A stretch of DNA of 64,000 nt from the NCBI RefSeq assembly GCF_001580455.1, contig NZ_CP010951.1:1364001-1428000 (forward strand), in the 5' to 3' direction. This stretch comes from Ramlibacter tataouinensis. GTDB lineage: Bacteria; Pseudomonadota; Gammaproteobacteria; Burkholderiales; Burkholderiaceae_C. Made by a program: the position numbers and the translations under genes. Shown piece by piece: positions 43,354-51,114 of this stretch. The notes below the pieces were generated by a model, which had not been told where the DNA came from, did no database searches, and saw nothing but the letters and a program-made list of their open reading frames with translations. The first letter of the stretch is position 1. Every line of letters begins with the position of its first letter.

Positions 43354-46300
43354 CGAAAACGTGCCAGCTCCTGCAAGGTCCAGACATCGGCCTCGGGGCT
43401 GGCCGGTGCGCTCGCTTCCACCTCGAGGGCGCGCTTGTCCACCACCAGGGCCAGCCGTGCCGGCGCGCCCGCCTCGCCCTTCCAGTCGCCGCGCAGCAGC
43501 ACGCGCAGCCAGGCAAAGGGACCCTCATGGATTTCGGCGCCGACGCCGCCGGCGCCAGGCGGCAGGATGCGCAGGATCACCTTCTGCGTCGACGCCGGTC
43601 CCGGCCAAGCCAGTTCCTTGGCACGCGGCGGGCCGTTTTCGAAGCGCAGCAGCTGGCCGTCGACATCCACGCTGAACTGCAGCAGTTCGGCGTCCATGTG
43701 CAGCGGCGTCAGGCGCAGTTTCAGCGCCGGCAGCGGCGCGCCGCCCGGGAAGAACAGCGCGCCGATCGCCGCCGCCTGCTCGAACGCGCCCGGCAGGCTG
43801 GCCTCGGTGCTGCGCGCCTTCCACGGCCGGCTGGAGGTGTCCACGCGTTCGTTCAACTGGTTGCGCCGGAACTCGTCGAACAGGCCGCCGGGGCCGAACA
43901 GGCGGGCGAAGTCGGCCGGCGCCATGTCACGAGACGCGGTGGCGGCGAAGGGGAAGCGCTCGCGCGTCAACGCGCTGCAGGCCTGGGCGAGTTCGGCCAG
44001 CGCGGCGTCGAAACCGGGCTTGGCGCCGCGGCGCGTGCGAATCCAGGTGCCGAGGCTGCCGTGGATCCTGCGCAGCTCGGGCGGGGCGCGTGCCGCTTCG
44101 GCGCGCAAGGCCGCGTCGAGCTCGGCGTCGGCCGCCTCGTCGCGCTTGCCGCTGGCCAGGGCGTGAAGCCGGTCCAGCGCTTGCGGGCCGGCGCCAGCCG
44201 CGTAATCGCCGAGCGGCCCGAAGCGCCCGCGCAACTCGGTGTCGAAGGCCCCCTCGGCGGTGCCGGCGCCGCGCGGCGCCGCGCTGAACTCGTCGGCCAG
44301 ACGCGTCAACAAGCGACGCAGCGGCGAATCGGGTCCCGTGAGCTCGGTCGCCTGGCGCGAGGCGCCCGGCGCATCGGTGGCGGGGGCCAGCGCCAGGGCT
44401 TCGAGTTGTTTCGACCAGGCGGCGCTCACGCGCTGGGCATGGCGCTTGCCGACCTGCGCCGCGATCTCGTCGCGCCAGGCGCGGTCCTTCTGCAGCCGCC
44501 GCACCTGGCCGCCGGTATCGCCCAGCACCCAGTCCGCCTCGTTGCCCAGTTCATCGAGCGTGGGATCGAGCGCCGGCAACAGGTTGCGGCGCCAGTCGCT
44601 GGCGCTCGAATGCGCCGGCATCGGCCCGGCATTCGACGCGGCGAACACCAGGGGGGCGCCCGGTCCGAGTCGCGCCGGCAGGTCCTGCGGCGGTTCGGGG
44701 TCGGGCACGCGGCGCAGCAAGCGCTCATGCACGCGTTGCGCCAGCGGCAGCGCCGCCAAGGCGCTGCGCGCCGCCTGCACGCCGGCATCGTCGGCGCGCA
44801 TGGCCTCAGGCAAGCCGCTGCGCTCGAGCAGATTGCCGACATGGCGCGACCACTCGGCACGCTCGGCCGCGCCGCCGGCCTGCACCAGCGCCTGCTCGGC
44901 CCAGCGCCGCACATCGCCGCGCACCAGCCGGCTGGGGTTGGCGAGCATCAGTGAAGCGCGCAGCGCCTCGTAGCGCGCGGCGCTGTCCGCCGCCTCGCGC
45001 AGGTCGCGGCGCAGGCGCTGGATCAGCAGCGGCGCCAGGCTGCGATCCAGCATCTCACGGTAAGCCTGCTCGGCCGAGCGGGCCAGCCGCGGCCCCTGGA
45101 ACAGCCCGAAGCCGAAGCCCGCGGGCGGCTCGGCCGGATCGATGCCGTCGTTGGCGGCCAACCGTTCGAGCAGCGAGTACAGCGGCAACATCTGCTCGAG
45201 GCCGGCCGATTCGAGCGATCCGATCCGCTGGGTCAGCTGCTCGACCCGCGTGCGCACGGCGTCCACATAGTCGAGGTTGCGCCGGAAGCTCTGCCACCAC
45301 AGGGCCGAGGCGGACAGCAGCACGGCGCCGGCCAGACCCGCGCCCAGCAGCGCGGCGCGGCGGCGCCAGCGCAGCCGCGCGAGCCGCTGGCCGGCCAGCG
45401 GCGCTTCGGCGATCACCAGCTGCTTGAGCAGCGCTCCAAGGAAGAAGGACTTGCCGCCGGCATCGGGTCGCGGCAGCGGGGTGAGCGCCAGGCCGTGGCT
45501 GCGCGCGAGTTCGCCGATCACCCGATCGATCGGATTGCCCTCCTGGGTGCCGCTGGTGAGCGCGACCGAGCGCAAACGCTGCGCCGGTTCGGCCGCGATA
45601 CCGGCGAAGGCCTGGCGGGCGAAGGCTTCCAGGGATGGCAGCAGGGCCTGGAACTGTGCCGCGAAAGCGTAGACCGGCAGACGGCGCGCCGCCGCGCGTT
45701 CATGCTGCAGCGCGTCCGGGCCGCGCCGCGCCAGCCGCTGCCCGAGGTCGGCCAGGCGCGTCCCGAGGTCGGCCGGGATGCCGGTGACGTCGGGGTCGAA
45801 CACTACGCCCCAGAGCTGCTCGCGCTGCACGGCATCGAGATCGCCGAAGGTTTCGATGAATCCGGCCAGCAGGTCGGCCTTGGTGACCAGCAGGTAGACC
45901 GGAAAGGCCAGGTCGAGCCGGCGGCGCAGCTCCTGCAGTCGCGCCGCCACCGCATCCGCCTGACGCGCGAGTTCCGCGCCGCCCTGCAGCAGGTCCGGCA
46001 CGCTCACGCTGACGATCACGCCGTTGATCGGCTGCACCGGCCGGTGCTGGCGCAGCAGCGCGAGGAACTGCTGCCACTCACGGGCGTCGGCTGCCGCGTC
46101 GCTGTCCTGCGTCGTGTAGCGGCCTGCGGTGTCGATGAACACGGCGTCCTGGCTGAACCACCAGTCGCATTGGCGGGTGCCGCCGCCGGCCAGTGGGTCG
46201 CGCCCCAGCTTTTCGGCCAGCGGAAAGCGCAGGCCCGAATGCAGCAGCGCCGTGGTCTTGCCCGCACCCGGCGCGCCGATGATCAGGTACCAGGGCAGCT

Positions 46301-46646
46301 GCTGCACTTGCCGGCGACGGCGCCACCACCCCGCCGAGCCCTGCGCCTCGATGCCCTGCCGCAGCATCGCCAGCGCCTGGCGGAATCGCTGGCTCAGTTC
46401 GGGACCGGCATCGCCGGACTCGAGGCCCTTCAGCAGGCGCGTGTTGCGGCGGCGGGCCCAGATCGCCCGCAGCCCGCGCAGGCCCGCCAGCATGAGCGAG
46501 GCCAGTGCCAGCAAGGCGATGCGCGCGCGCGCATCGTCGAAAGGATGCCAGCTGCCGATGGCGACCAGCGGCGCCGCGAACCACAGCAAGCCCGCGGCGG
46601 CGCCGAGGTTCACCGCGCTTTGCAGGAAGCGGGCCGGTGCTTTCAT
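43332..46646 (-). CDS. tssM: type VI secretion membrane subunit TssM (IcmF)
   Basis: 1104 residues. Two N-terminal helices (about 8-30 and 42-60), a cytoplasmic NTPase domain with Walker A IIGAPGAGKTT around residue 122-130 and FIDTAGRY, a third helix at about 408-428 (LGAGLAGAVLLSASALWW), then the large periplasmic IcmF-related region. TssM spans the inner membrane and joins TssL to TssJ. ATG 46646 overlaps the tssL stop (ATGA). The upstream frame inside tssL is discarded. Confidence 0.94.
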   Translation of the reverse strand: MKAPARFLQSAVNLGAAAGLLWFAAPLVAIGSWHPFDDARARIALLALASLMLAGLRGLRAIWARRRNTRLLKGLESGDAGPELSQRFRQALAMLRQGIEAQGSAGWWRRRRQVQQLPWYLIIGAPGAGKTTALLHSGLRFPLAEKLGRDPLAGGGTRQCDWWFSQDAVFIDTAGRYTTQDSDAAADAREWQQFLALLRQHRPVQPINGVIVSVSVPDLLQGGAELARQADAVAARLQELRRRLDLAFPVYLLVTKADLLAGFIETFGDLDAVQREQLWGVVFDPDVTGIPADLGTRLADLGQRLARRGPDALQHERAAARRLPVYAFAAQFQALLPSLEAFARQAFAGIAAEPAQRLRSVALTSGTQEGNPIDRVIGELARSHGLALTPLPRPDAGGKSFFLGALLKQLVIAEAPLAGQRLARLRWRRRAALLGAGLAGAVLLSASALWWQSFRRNLDYVDAVRTRVEQLTQRIGSLESAGLEQMLPLYSLLERLAANDGIDPAEPPAGFGFGLFQGPRLARSAEQAYREMLDRSLAPLLIQRLRRDLREAADSAARYEALRASLMLANPSRLVRGDVRRWAEQALVQAGGAAERAEWSRHVGNLLERSGLPEAMRADDAGVQAARSALAALPLAQRVHERLLRRVPDPEPPQDLPARLGPGAPLVFAASNAGPMPAHSSASDWRRNLLPALDPTLDELGNEADWVLGDTGGQVRRLQKDRAWRDEIAAQVGKRHAQRVSAAWSKQLEALALAPATDAPGASRQATELTGPDSPLRRLLTRLADEFSAAPRGAGTAEGAFDTELRGRFGPLGDYAAGAGPQALDRLHALASGKRDEAADAELDAALRAEAARAPPELRRIHGSLGTWIRTRRGAKPGFDAALAELAQACSALTRERFPFAATASRDMAPADFARLFGPGGLFDEFRRNQLNERVDTSSRPWKARSTEASLPGAFEQAAAIGALFFPGGAPLPALKLRLTPLHMDAELLQFSVDVDGQLLRFENGPPRAKELAWPGPASTQKVILRILPPGAGGVGAEIHEGPFAWLRVLLRGDWKGEAGAPARLALVVDKRALEVEASAPASPEADVWTLQELARFRCPQARW

Positions 46647-47758
46647 TCCGGGAACAGCACGATCTCGACGCGGCGCCGCGGCTGGCCGCCGCTGGCGTCC
46701 ACGCGGGCCTCGACCGCCAGCCGCGCGTCGCCGACCTGGGGCCGCAGCGCGTCGGCGGCGCCGCGTGCCCACTCCATCGCCTGGTGCCAGGACGAAGGCG
46801 TTCGCGCCGTCGGCGAGTCGCTGCCATCGGTGTAGCCGACCACCAGCACCTTGCCCGGCTGCTTCGCCAGCGCGGCGCCGAGCCGCGTCAAGGCGCTCGT
46901 GCCCTCGCCCGGCGCATCTGCGCCGACCGCGATCACGGCGACGCTGCGCACCGCCTCGTCGCGCACCGCCAGCCGCCCGGCCGCGATGTCCTCTTGCAGG
47001 CTGGCGGCCAGCCGCGCGGGCGCGGCCTGGGCCGCGACGGGCGACGCCGCGGCGGGACGCGCCGGTATCAGCCGCTGCAGCGACGCCAGCACACCGTCCA
47101 CGCGCGCGGCCAGTTGCAGCTGGCTGGCGCTGTAGATGCCCAGCGCCAGCACGCCCAGCAGCAGGACGGCCGGCAGGGCGGCGCGTGGCGTCCGCGGCGG
47201 GCGGGCGGCGGCAGGCGCGCAATGCCAGGGCGCCACCAGCGGCGGGGCCGGTGCCGCCTGCTGCAGCGCGAGATGCACACGCGCGCGCAGCGTTTCGTGC
47301 TCGACGCCGCCCGGCGCCATGCCCATGCGCAGTCCGAGGCTCATGCAGGTGTGAAAGAGTTCCAGCAGCGCGCGGTGCTCGCGCGGGCTTTCGGCCAGCC
47401 GCGCCAGCAGGCGCAACAACTTGTCGCCGCCCTGCTCCTCGTCGTGAAAGCGCTGCAGCAGCCCGGCGCCCCCCGCGCCCCAGGGCGCGGCAGCGAACTG
47501 CTCGTCGCCCCAGGCGCAGAGCAGGTAGCTCGCGGCCGCGATGCCGGACTCGGCGACACCCGCCAGTCGTGCATGGGCTTCGAAACGGTCGACCGCGACG
47601 GCCAGCGTGCGGCGCAGTTGCGCCGGGTCGGCGGGACTCGAGTCCCGCAGCCGGGCCAACAGGGCGACCAGCGGCAGCGCTTCGGCACGCAGCGCCCGCG
47701 CGGCGGACGGCTCGTCGACGCCGTCCGGCTCGCCGGGCGCGGCGCCGCGCCCCGTCAT
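46643..47758 (-). CDS. tssL: type VI secretion subunit TssL (DotU) with OmpA-like extension
   Basis: 371 residues. N-terminal cytoplasmic DotU domain (AASYLLCAWGDEQFAAAPWG, LELFHTCMSLGL), one C-proximal helix (about 185-205, ALPAVLLLGVLALGIYSAS), and a periplasmic OmpA/MotB-like domain (VLVVGYTDGSDSP, ALRPQVGDARLAVEARVD) for peptidoglycan anchoring. Start ATGA overlaps the upstream caspase-TssJ stop and its own stop overlaps tssM, giving one coupled tssJ-L-M chain. Confidence 0.93.
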   Translation of the reverse strand: MTGRGAAPGEPDGVDEPSAARALRAEALPLVALLARLRDSSPADPAQLRRTLAVAVDRFEAHARLAGVAESGIAAASYLLCAWGDEQFAAAPWGAGGAGLLQRFHDEEQGGDKLLRLLARLAESPREHRALLELFHTCMSLGLRMGMAPGGVEHETLRARVHLALQQAAPAPPLVAPWHCAPAAARPPRTPRAALPAVLLLGVLALGIYSASQLQLAARVDGVLASLQRLIPARPAAASPVAAQAAPARLAASLQEDIAAGRLAVRDEAVRSVAVIAVGADAPGEGTSALTRLGAALAKQPGKVLVVGYTDGSDSPTARTPSSWHQAMEWARGAADALRPQVGDARLAVEARVDASGGQPRRRVEIVLFPE

Positions 47759-48957
47759 TTGGCCCACCCCACTTGCAGCTGGCGGGCCTGCGCCTCCACG
47801 CGCGCGCGCGGCGCCACCGTCCCCTCGGGCACGGGCAGGACGGCTCGCCACTGCGAATGCTCGATTTCGCGGAAGGCGCCGAACACGGCGACGGCGCGCG
47901 CGTCGCCGCTGAGCTCGACCGTCAGCTCGCGCGCTTCGCCGGGGCGCAGGTGCAGGCTCTCGCGCACCAGCATGTTCGAGCCGAGGGTTGCCGCATCGTC
48001 GTCGTACAGGCTGTCGAAGCTCGCCTTCTCGAAGGCGCTCGCGTCGCGCAGCACGTAGATGCGCAGCGCCAGCGAGGCCGAGGCATTGCGCGCATCGGTG
48101 TTCAGGCTGCGCTGCGCCTGCACGTGCAGCTGCAGGTTGCGCCTGGGCCTGGCCAGCGCCGGCGCGGCGCCCGGGTTGAACATGAAGTTCACGACCATCG
48201 AGGTGTTGACCCACGGAATCTGGCGCTGGGCGGTGTCGCGCAGCACCTTGACGCGCACCGCTTTCATCATTTCCTCGACCTCGACGCCGGCGGTGCGCAG
48301 CTCGGTGGCCAGGTGGCGCGTGTAGATGCTGTTGCCGCCGATCGGGCCGTCCTCGGCGACCCGGCCGGGAGACGCGGAGAAGGCGATGAGCGCGCCCGGC
48401 GCCGCCATCTCGGCCAGGCCGTCGGCCCTGCGCGACCCCCGCCCCCGCGCCGCGAAGGGGTCGTTGCGGCAGGCGTCGATGATGAAGATGCGGGCACGTG
48501 GCCGCACCCGGTCGACATGCGCCAGCAGCGCTTCCTGCAGGTCGATGGCCTCGTCGCGCACTTCGGCCTCGTCGCGCAGCGCGATATCGACCGGCAGCAG
48601 GAAGTTGCGCCCGCCGATCTGCACCCCGTGGCCGGCGTAGTAGAAGACCGACGCCACCTGGTCGTCGTCCATGCGGCGCGCGAACTCGCGCAGCACGCGC
48701 TTGAAGTCGCGGGCAGTGAGGTTGAGGTGCTCGTCCACTTCGAAGTCGAGCGAGCGCAAGGTCTGCGCGACCAGGCGCGCATCGTGCTCGGGGTTGTTCA
48801 GCGGAAGCTCAGGGTAGCGCCCGTTGCCGATCACGAGCGCGACGCGGCGTTGCCCGCTGGCCGCGACCTTGTCCTGCGCCTGAGCCTGCGCGTGGGCGAC
48901 CCCGCGCCACAGCACGGGCATGAGGGCGAAGCAGGCGAGCAGGCGACGGCGACTCAT
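47755..48957 (-). CDS. tssJ: caspase (peptidase C14) - TssJ fusion protein
   Basis: 400 residues in two parts. After a signal peptide ending near AHAQA comes a caspase-like p20 domain (about 33-265) with catalytic His in VFYYAGHGVQIGG and Cys in FIIDACRNDPF. Residues about 272-400 match TssJ/SciN, the outer-membrane partner of TssM: LRIYVLRDASAFEKASFDSL, DDAATLGSNMLVRE, LRPGEARELTVEL and AVFGAFREIEHSQWRAVLP. Normal TssJ is a short lipoprotein; here LLAC occurs only at residues 6-9, too early for a lipobox, so lipidation is doubtful. It is coupled to tssL by an ATGA overlap. ATG 48957 begins the signal peptide. Confidence 0.87.
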   Translation of the reverse strand: MSRRRLLACFALMPVLWRGVAHAQAQAQDKVAASGQRRVALVIGNGRYPELPLNNPEHDARLVAQTLRSLDFEVDEHLNLTARDFKRVLREFARRMDDDQVASVFYYAGHGVQIGGRNFLLPVDIALRDEAEVRDEAIDLQEALLAHVDRVRPRARIFIIDACRNDPFAARGRGSRRADGLAEMAAPGALIAFSASPGRVAEDGPIGGNSIYTRHLATELRTAGVEVEEMMKAVRVKVLRDTAQRQIPWVNTSMVVNFMFNPGAAPALARPRRNLQLHVQAQRSLNTDARNASASLALRIYVLRDASAFEKASFDSLYDDDAATLGSNMLVRESLHLRPGEARELTVELSGDARAVAVFGAFREIEHSQWRAVLPVPEGTVAPRARVEAQARQLQVGWAK

Positions 48958-49157
48958 GGGACGAGCTCCGTGCTTCGCACAGCGGTGCGAGCCCTTTCGG
49001 GCGGCCGGTCGGGGCTCATGCGGCAATGAAGGTGCGGCGGCGGGACATCCATTGTGGGTACCGCTCTGCGGCGGCACAAGAGGCGGCGCCTGCACCGGGC
49101 GCCCATGGAAGAGCATCACGAGCCAGCAGCAAGGACCGGGGCGTCGGACCAAAGAGC

Positions 49158-49185
49158 GCGAGGGGTGAATTTCGTCACCCCTCGC
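49158..49185 (-). terminator. hairpin downstream of the OmpA-domain gene
   Basis: 11-bp perfect stem GCGAGGGGTGA / TCACCCCTCGC with a 6-nt loop (49158-49168 and 49175-49185), 68 bp past the OmpA-domain stop. Only a short T run (CTCTTT) follows on the minus strand, so termination may be partial. The rest of 48958-49252 has no supportable gene. Confidence 0.5.
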
Positions 49186-49252
49186 AGGCGTTGTGAATGA
49201 ATCGAGCGTCAGCTCAACGCGCCAGCGTCTTCGGCCGAACGCCGGCAACGGC

Positions 49253-49897
49253 TCAAGAACCCTGGAACTGCACGCGCCGGTTGACGGCGGCGTAGGGATC
49301 GGATTCGATGGGACGGTCCTTGCCGTAGCCCACGGTCTTCAGGCGCGCCGCCTCGATGCCGTGGCGCTGGACCAGGTAGTCGCGCACTGCGCGGGCACGG
49401 GCTTGCGACAGCTCGAGGTTGTAGGCCTCACTGCCGACGGCGTCGGTGTGGCCTTCGACCGTGACGATGCGGTCTGGCTTGAGCAGCTTGATGCCTTCGG
49501 CCAGCGCGTCCAGCTGAGCGCGCGCCGCCGGCAGGATCTCAGCCGAGTCGAAGTCGAAGCGCACCGGCAGCGAGAGCGCCGAGGCGTCGGCCTTCGAATC
49601 GGGGCGCGCCTTGGGCGCCCGGGCCGGCGAGGCTGCCGAAGTCTTGGCCAGCGAGGACGGTGGCACCGCGGTGAAGGTCTTGGGCGCCGCGGGCCCCTCA
49701 TCGAGCAGGCGGATGGAACGGGTGTTGTTGCCGAGCACGGCCGCCACATCCTGCGGCTCCACCAGTTGGCCTTCGCGATAGACGACCACCTTCTCGGCCT
49801 TCGCCTCGGGAGTCAAAACGGCGGCAGCGAGGGCCAGGGCCAGCGTGCCGAAGTAGCGGGTCATGCCGGGGCAGCGGATGGCGGTGTTGCGGGTCAT
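49253..49897 (-). CDS. OmpA-domain envelope protein
   Basis: 214 residues: signal sequence (GTLALALAAAVLTPEAKA), a short region with VVVYREGQLVEPQDVAAVLG, a Pro/Ala linker, and an OmpA C-terminal peptidoglycan-binding domain (about 105-214: VRFDFDSAEILPAARAQL, VEGHTDAVGSEAYNLELSQ, NRRVQFQ). ATG 49897 has AAGGAG 7 bp upstream. A copy of the TTGAACC-N16-CAACCCA promoter lies 33 bp before the start, so it is probably an ECF-regulon gene with its own promoter although it follows the DUF2807 gene. Confidence 0.86.
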   Translation of the reverse strand: MTRNTAIRCPGMTRYFGTLALALAAAVLTPEAKAEKVVVYREGQLVEPQDVAAVLGNNTRSIRLLDEGPAAPKTFTAVPPSSLAKTSAASPARAPKARPDSKADASALSLPVRFDFDSAEILPAARAQLDALAEGIKLLKPDRIVTVEGHTDAVGSEAYNLELSQARARAVRDYLVQRHGIEAARLKTVGYGKDRPIESDPYAAVNRRVQFQGS

Positions 49898-49929
49898 GTC
49901 GGGCTCCTTGGGCAATGGATTCGCAGACA

Positions 49930-49963
49930 CCATTGGGTTGCACGCGCCGTGCGGCCGGTTCAA
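49930..49963 (-). promoter_or_regulatory. putative ECF-sigma promoter of the OmpA-domain gene
   Basis: On the minus strand TTGAACC (49963-49957), 16 nt, then CAACCCAATGG (49940-49930). It shares both blocks and the exact 16-nt spacing with four other sites in this region, with a one-base insertion after CAACCCA. It overlaps the 3' end of the DUF2807 gene. Confidence 0.7.
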
Positions 49964-50697
49964 TCTTTCTCGATCGATCCGATGCCGCGGATGGACCGCG
50001 CCACCACCGGGTTGCCGTGGTAGCGCACATGGCCGATGCCGCCGATGCGCACGGCCAGCGTGCTGCTGGCGGCGAGCTGGACGTCGGCGTTGCCATCGAT
50101 GGCGACGTCGGCACTTTCGCTGGCGAGCCGGGATGCCGCATAGCTGCCGATGCCTCGGATGGCCAGTTGCTGGTCCTTCACGCGGCCGCCCCCGACGGCG
50201 ACGTCGCCGGCGCCGGTGATCTTGACGTCGAGGCTGCTCGCGTTCTCCAGGTGCTCGACGCGGATCGAGCCGCCGCCGGCCAATACCAGCGCGAGCGAAT
50301 CGGTGCGCAGCGGCCCGGTGCGAATCGCACTGGGGGCGCGTGACTCGAGGCCTCGCAGGGTCCGCACGCCCAGCTTGATCCGGATCGGCTGCTGCGTCTC
50401 GATGCGGCCGGGCGCGGCAACGCCGATGATCAGCTGCCGGCCGCGAACCTCGCTCGTCAGCTTGCGCAGCACGGCGCTCTCGCACTCCAGGGTCAGCGTT
50501 TCACGGGCCCCCTGCTCGATGCGGACTTCGCCGGGCACGGCGAAAACCACGGTGTCGAAGTCGGCGACGCTGCGCGTTTCCGTGGCCATCAGCGCCGCCT
50601 GCGAAAGCGGCGAGGCCATCAGCGCCGCCGCGACTGCGGTCAGGGCGATGGCGCGGCGCGTGCGCCTGGGGGCAGTCGCACGGGTGAATCCGTCCAT
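49960..50697 (-). CDS. DUF2807 (head GIN domain) exported protein
   Basis: 245 residues: signal peptide (AIALTAVAAALMASPLSQA) and the DUF2807 beta-helix-like domain (FDTVVFAVPGEVRIEQG, LDVKITGAGDVAVGG, VQLAASSTLAVRIGGIGHV). These domains occur in surface-exposed, possibly adhesive proteins. The gene is 15 bp downstream of the 133-aa hypothetical and probably in one operon with the CsgG-like lipoprotein. Confidence 0.83.
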   Translation of the reverse strand: MDGFTRATAPRRTRRAIALTAVAAALMASPLSQAALMATETRSVADFDTVVFAVPGEVRIEQGARETLTLECESAVLRKLTSEVRGRQLIIGVAAPGRIETQQPIRIKLGVRTLRGLESRAPSAIRTGPLRTDSLALVLAGGGSIRVEHLENASSLDVKITGAGDVAVGGGRVKDQQLAIRGIGSYAASRLASESADVAIDGNADVQLAASSTLAVRIGGIGHVRYHGNPVVARSIRGIGSIEKD

Positions 50698-50712
50698 GGT
50701 GCGGCTCCTGGC

Positions 50713-51114
50713 TCAGTGCGGCAGCGCGAGGTTGGGCACATTGAGGTAGGGGCGGACCTGGCAGGTGGTCTCACCGGCCACGGTCACCATCAGCGGCGCG
50801 CCGTTGCGGTCGATCGCCACCAGCCTCGCTCCCTGCCGAACCTCGGGGCCCAGCGTCACCGGCGCTTCATCGAAGAGCAGGCGGCCGTGCTGCCAGCAGC
50901 GCAGCTGGTAGGCGGGCGGCGCCTTCTGGCTCGGCGCGGGAGGCCGGGGCGGGTCGCGGGGCGCGCCGCGGTCGCCGGCGATGCCTACCGCCGCGCCGAG
51001 CGGTAGCTGCAGCAGCAGGCCGGTGGCAGCGACCACAGCTGCCGCCGTCATCACGGCCACCCGGCCGCCGAGCCGCTTTGCGCGGGTGAGAGCGGAATCA
51101 CTTGGCTTGAGCAC
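50713..51114 (-). CDS. hypothetical protein with N-terminal membrane helix, 133 aa
   Basis: N-terminal helix (VAVMTAAAVVAATGLLLQLPL), Pro-rich stretch (PRDPPRPPAPSQKAPP), then a small beta-type domain with two Cys (LRCWQHGRLLFDE, TTCQVRPYLNVP). No family recognised. GTG 51114 is chosen because AGGAG lies 7-8 bp upstream; an ATG at 51144 lacks this. It overlaps the preceding lipoprotein gene by 17 bp, implying coupling. Confidence 0.65.
   Translation of the reverse strand: MLKPSDSALTRAKRLGGRVAVMTAAAVVAATGLLLQLPLGAAVGIAGDRGAPRDPPRPPAPSQKAPPAYQLRCWQHGRLLFDEAPVTLGPEVRQGARLVAIDRNGAPLMVTVAGETTCQVRPYLNVPNLALPH

Noticed and set aside
37363..48957. A complete type VI secretion cluster
   Set aside because: No sheath, tube, baseplate, ClpV or VgrG genes are present. 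Only regulatory and membrane-complex components can be supported.
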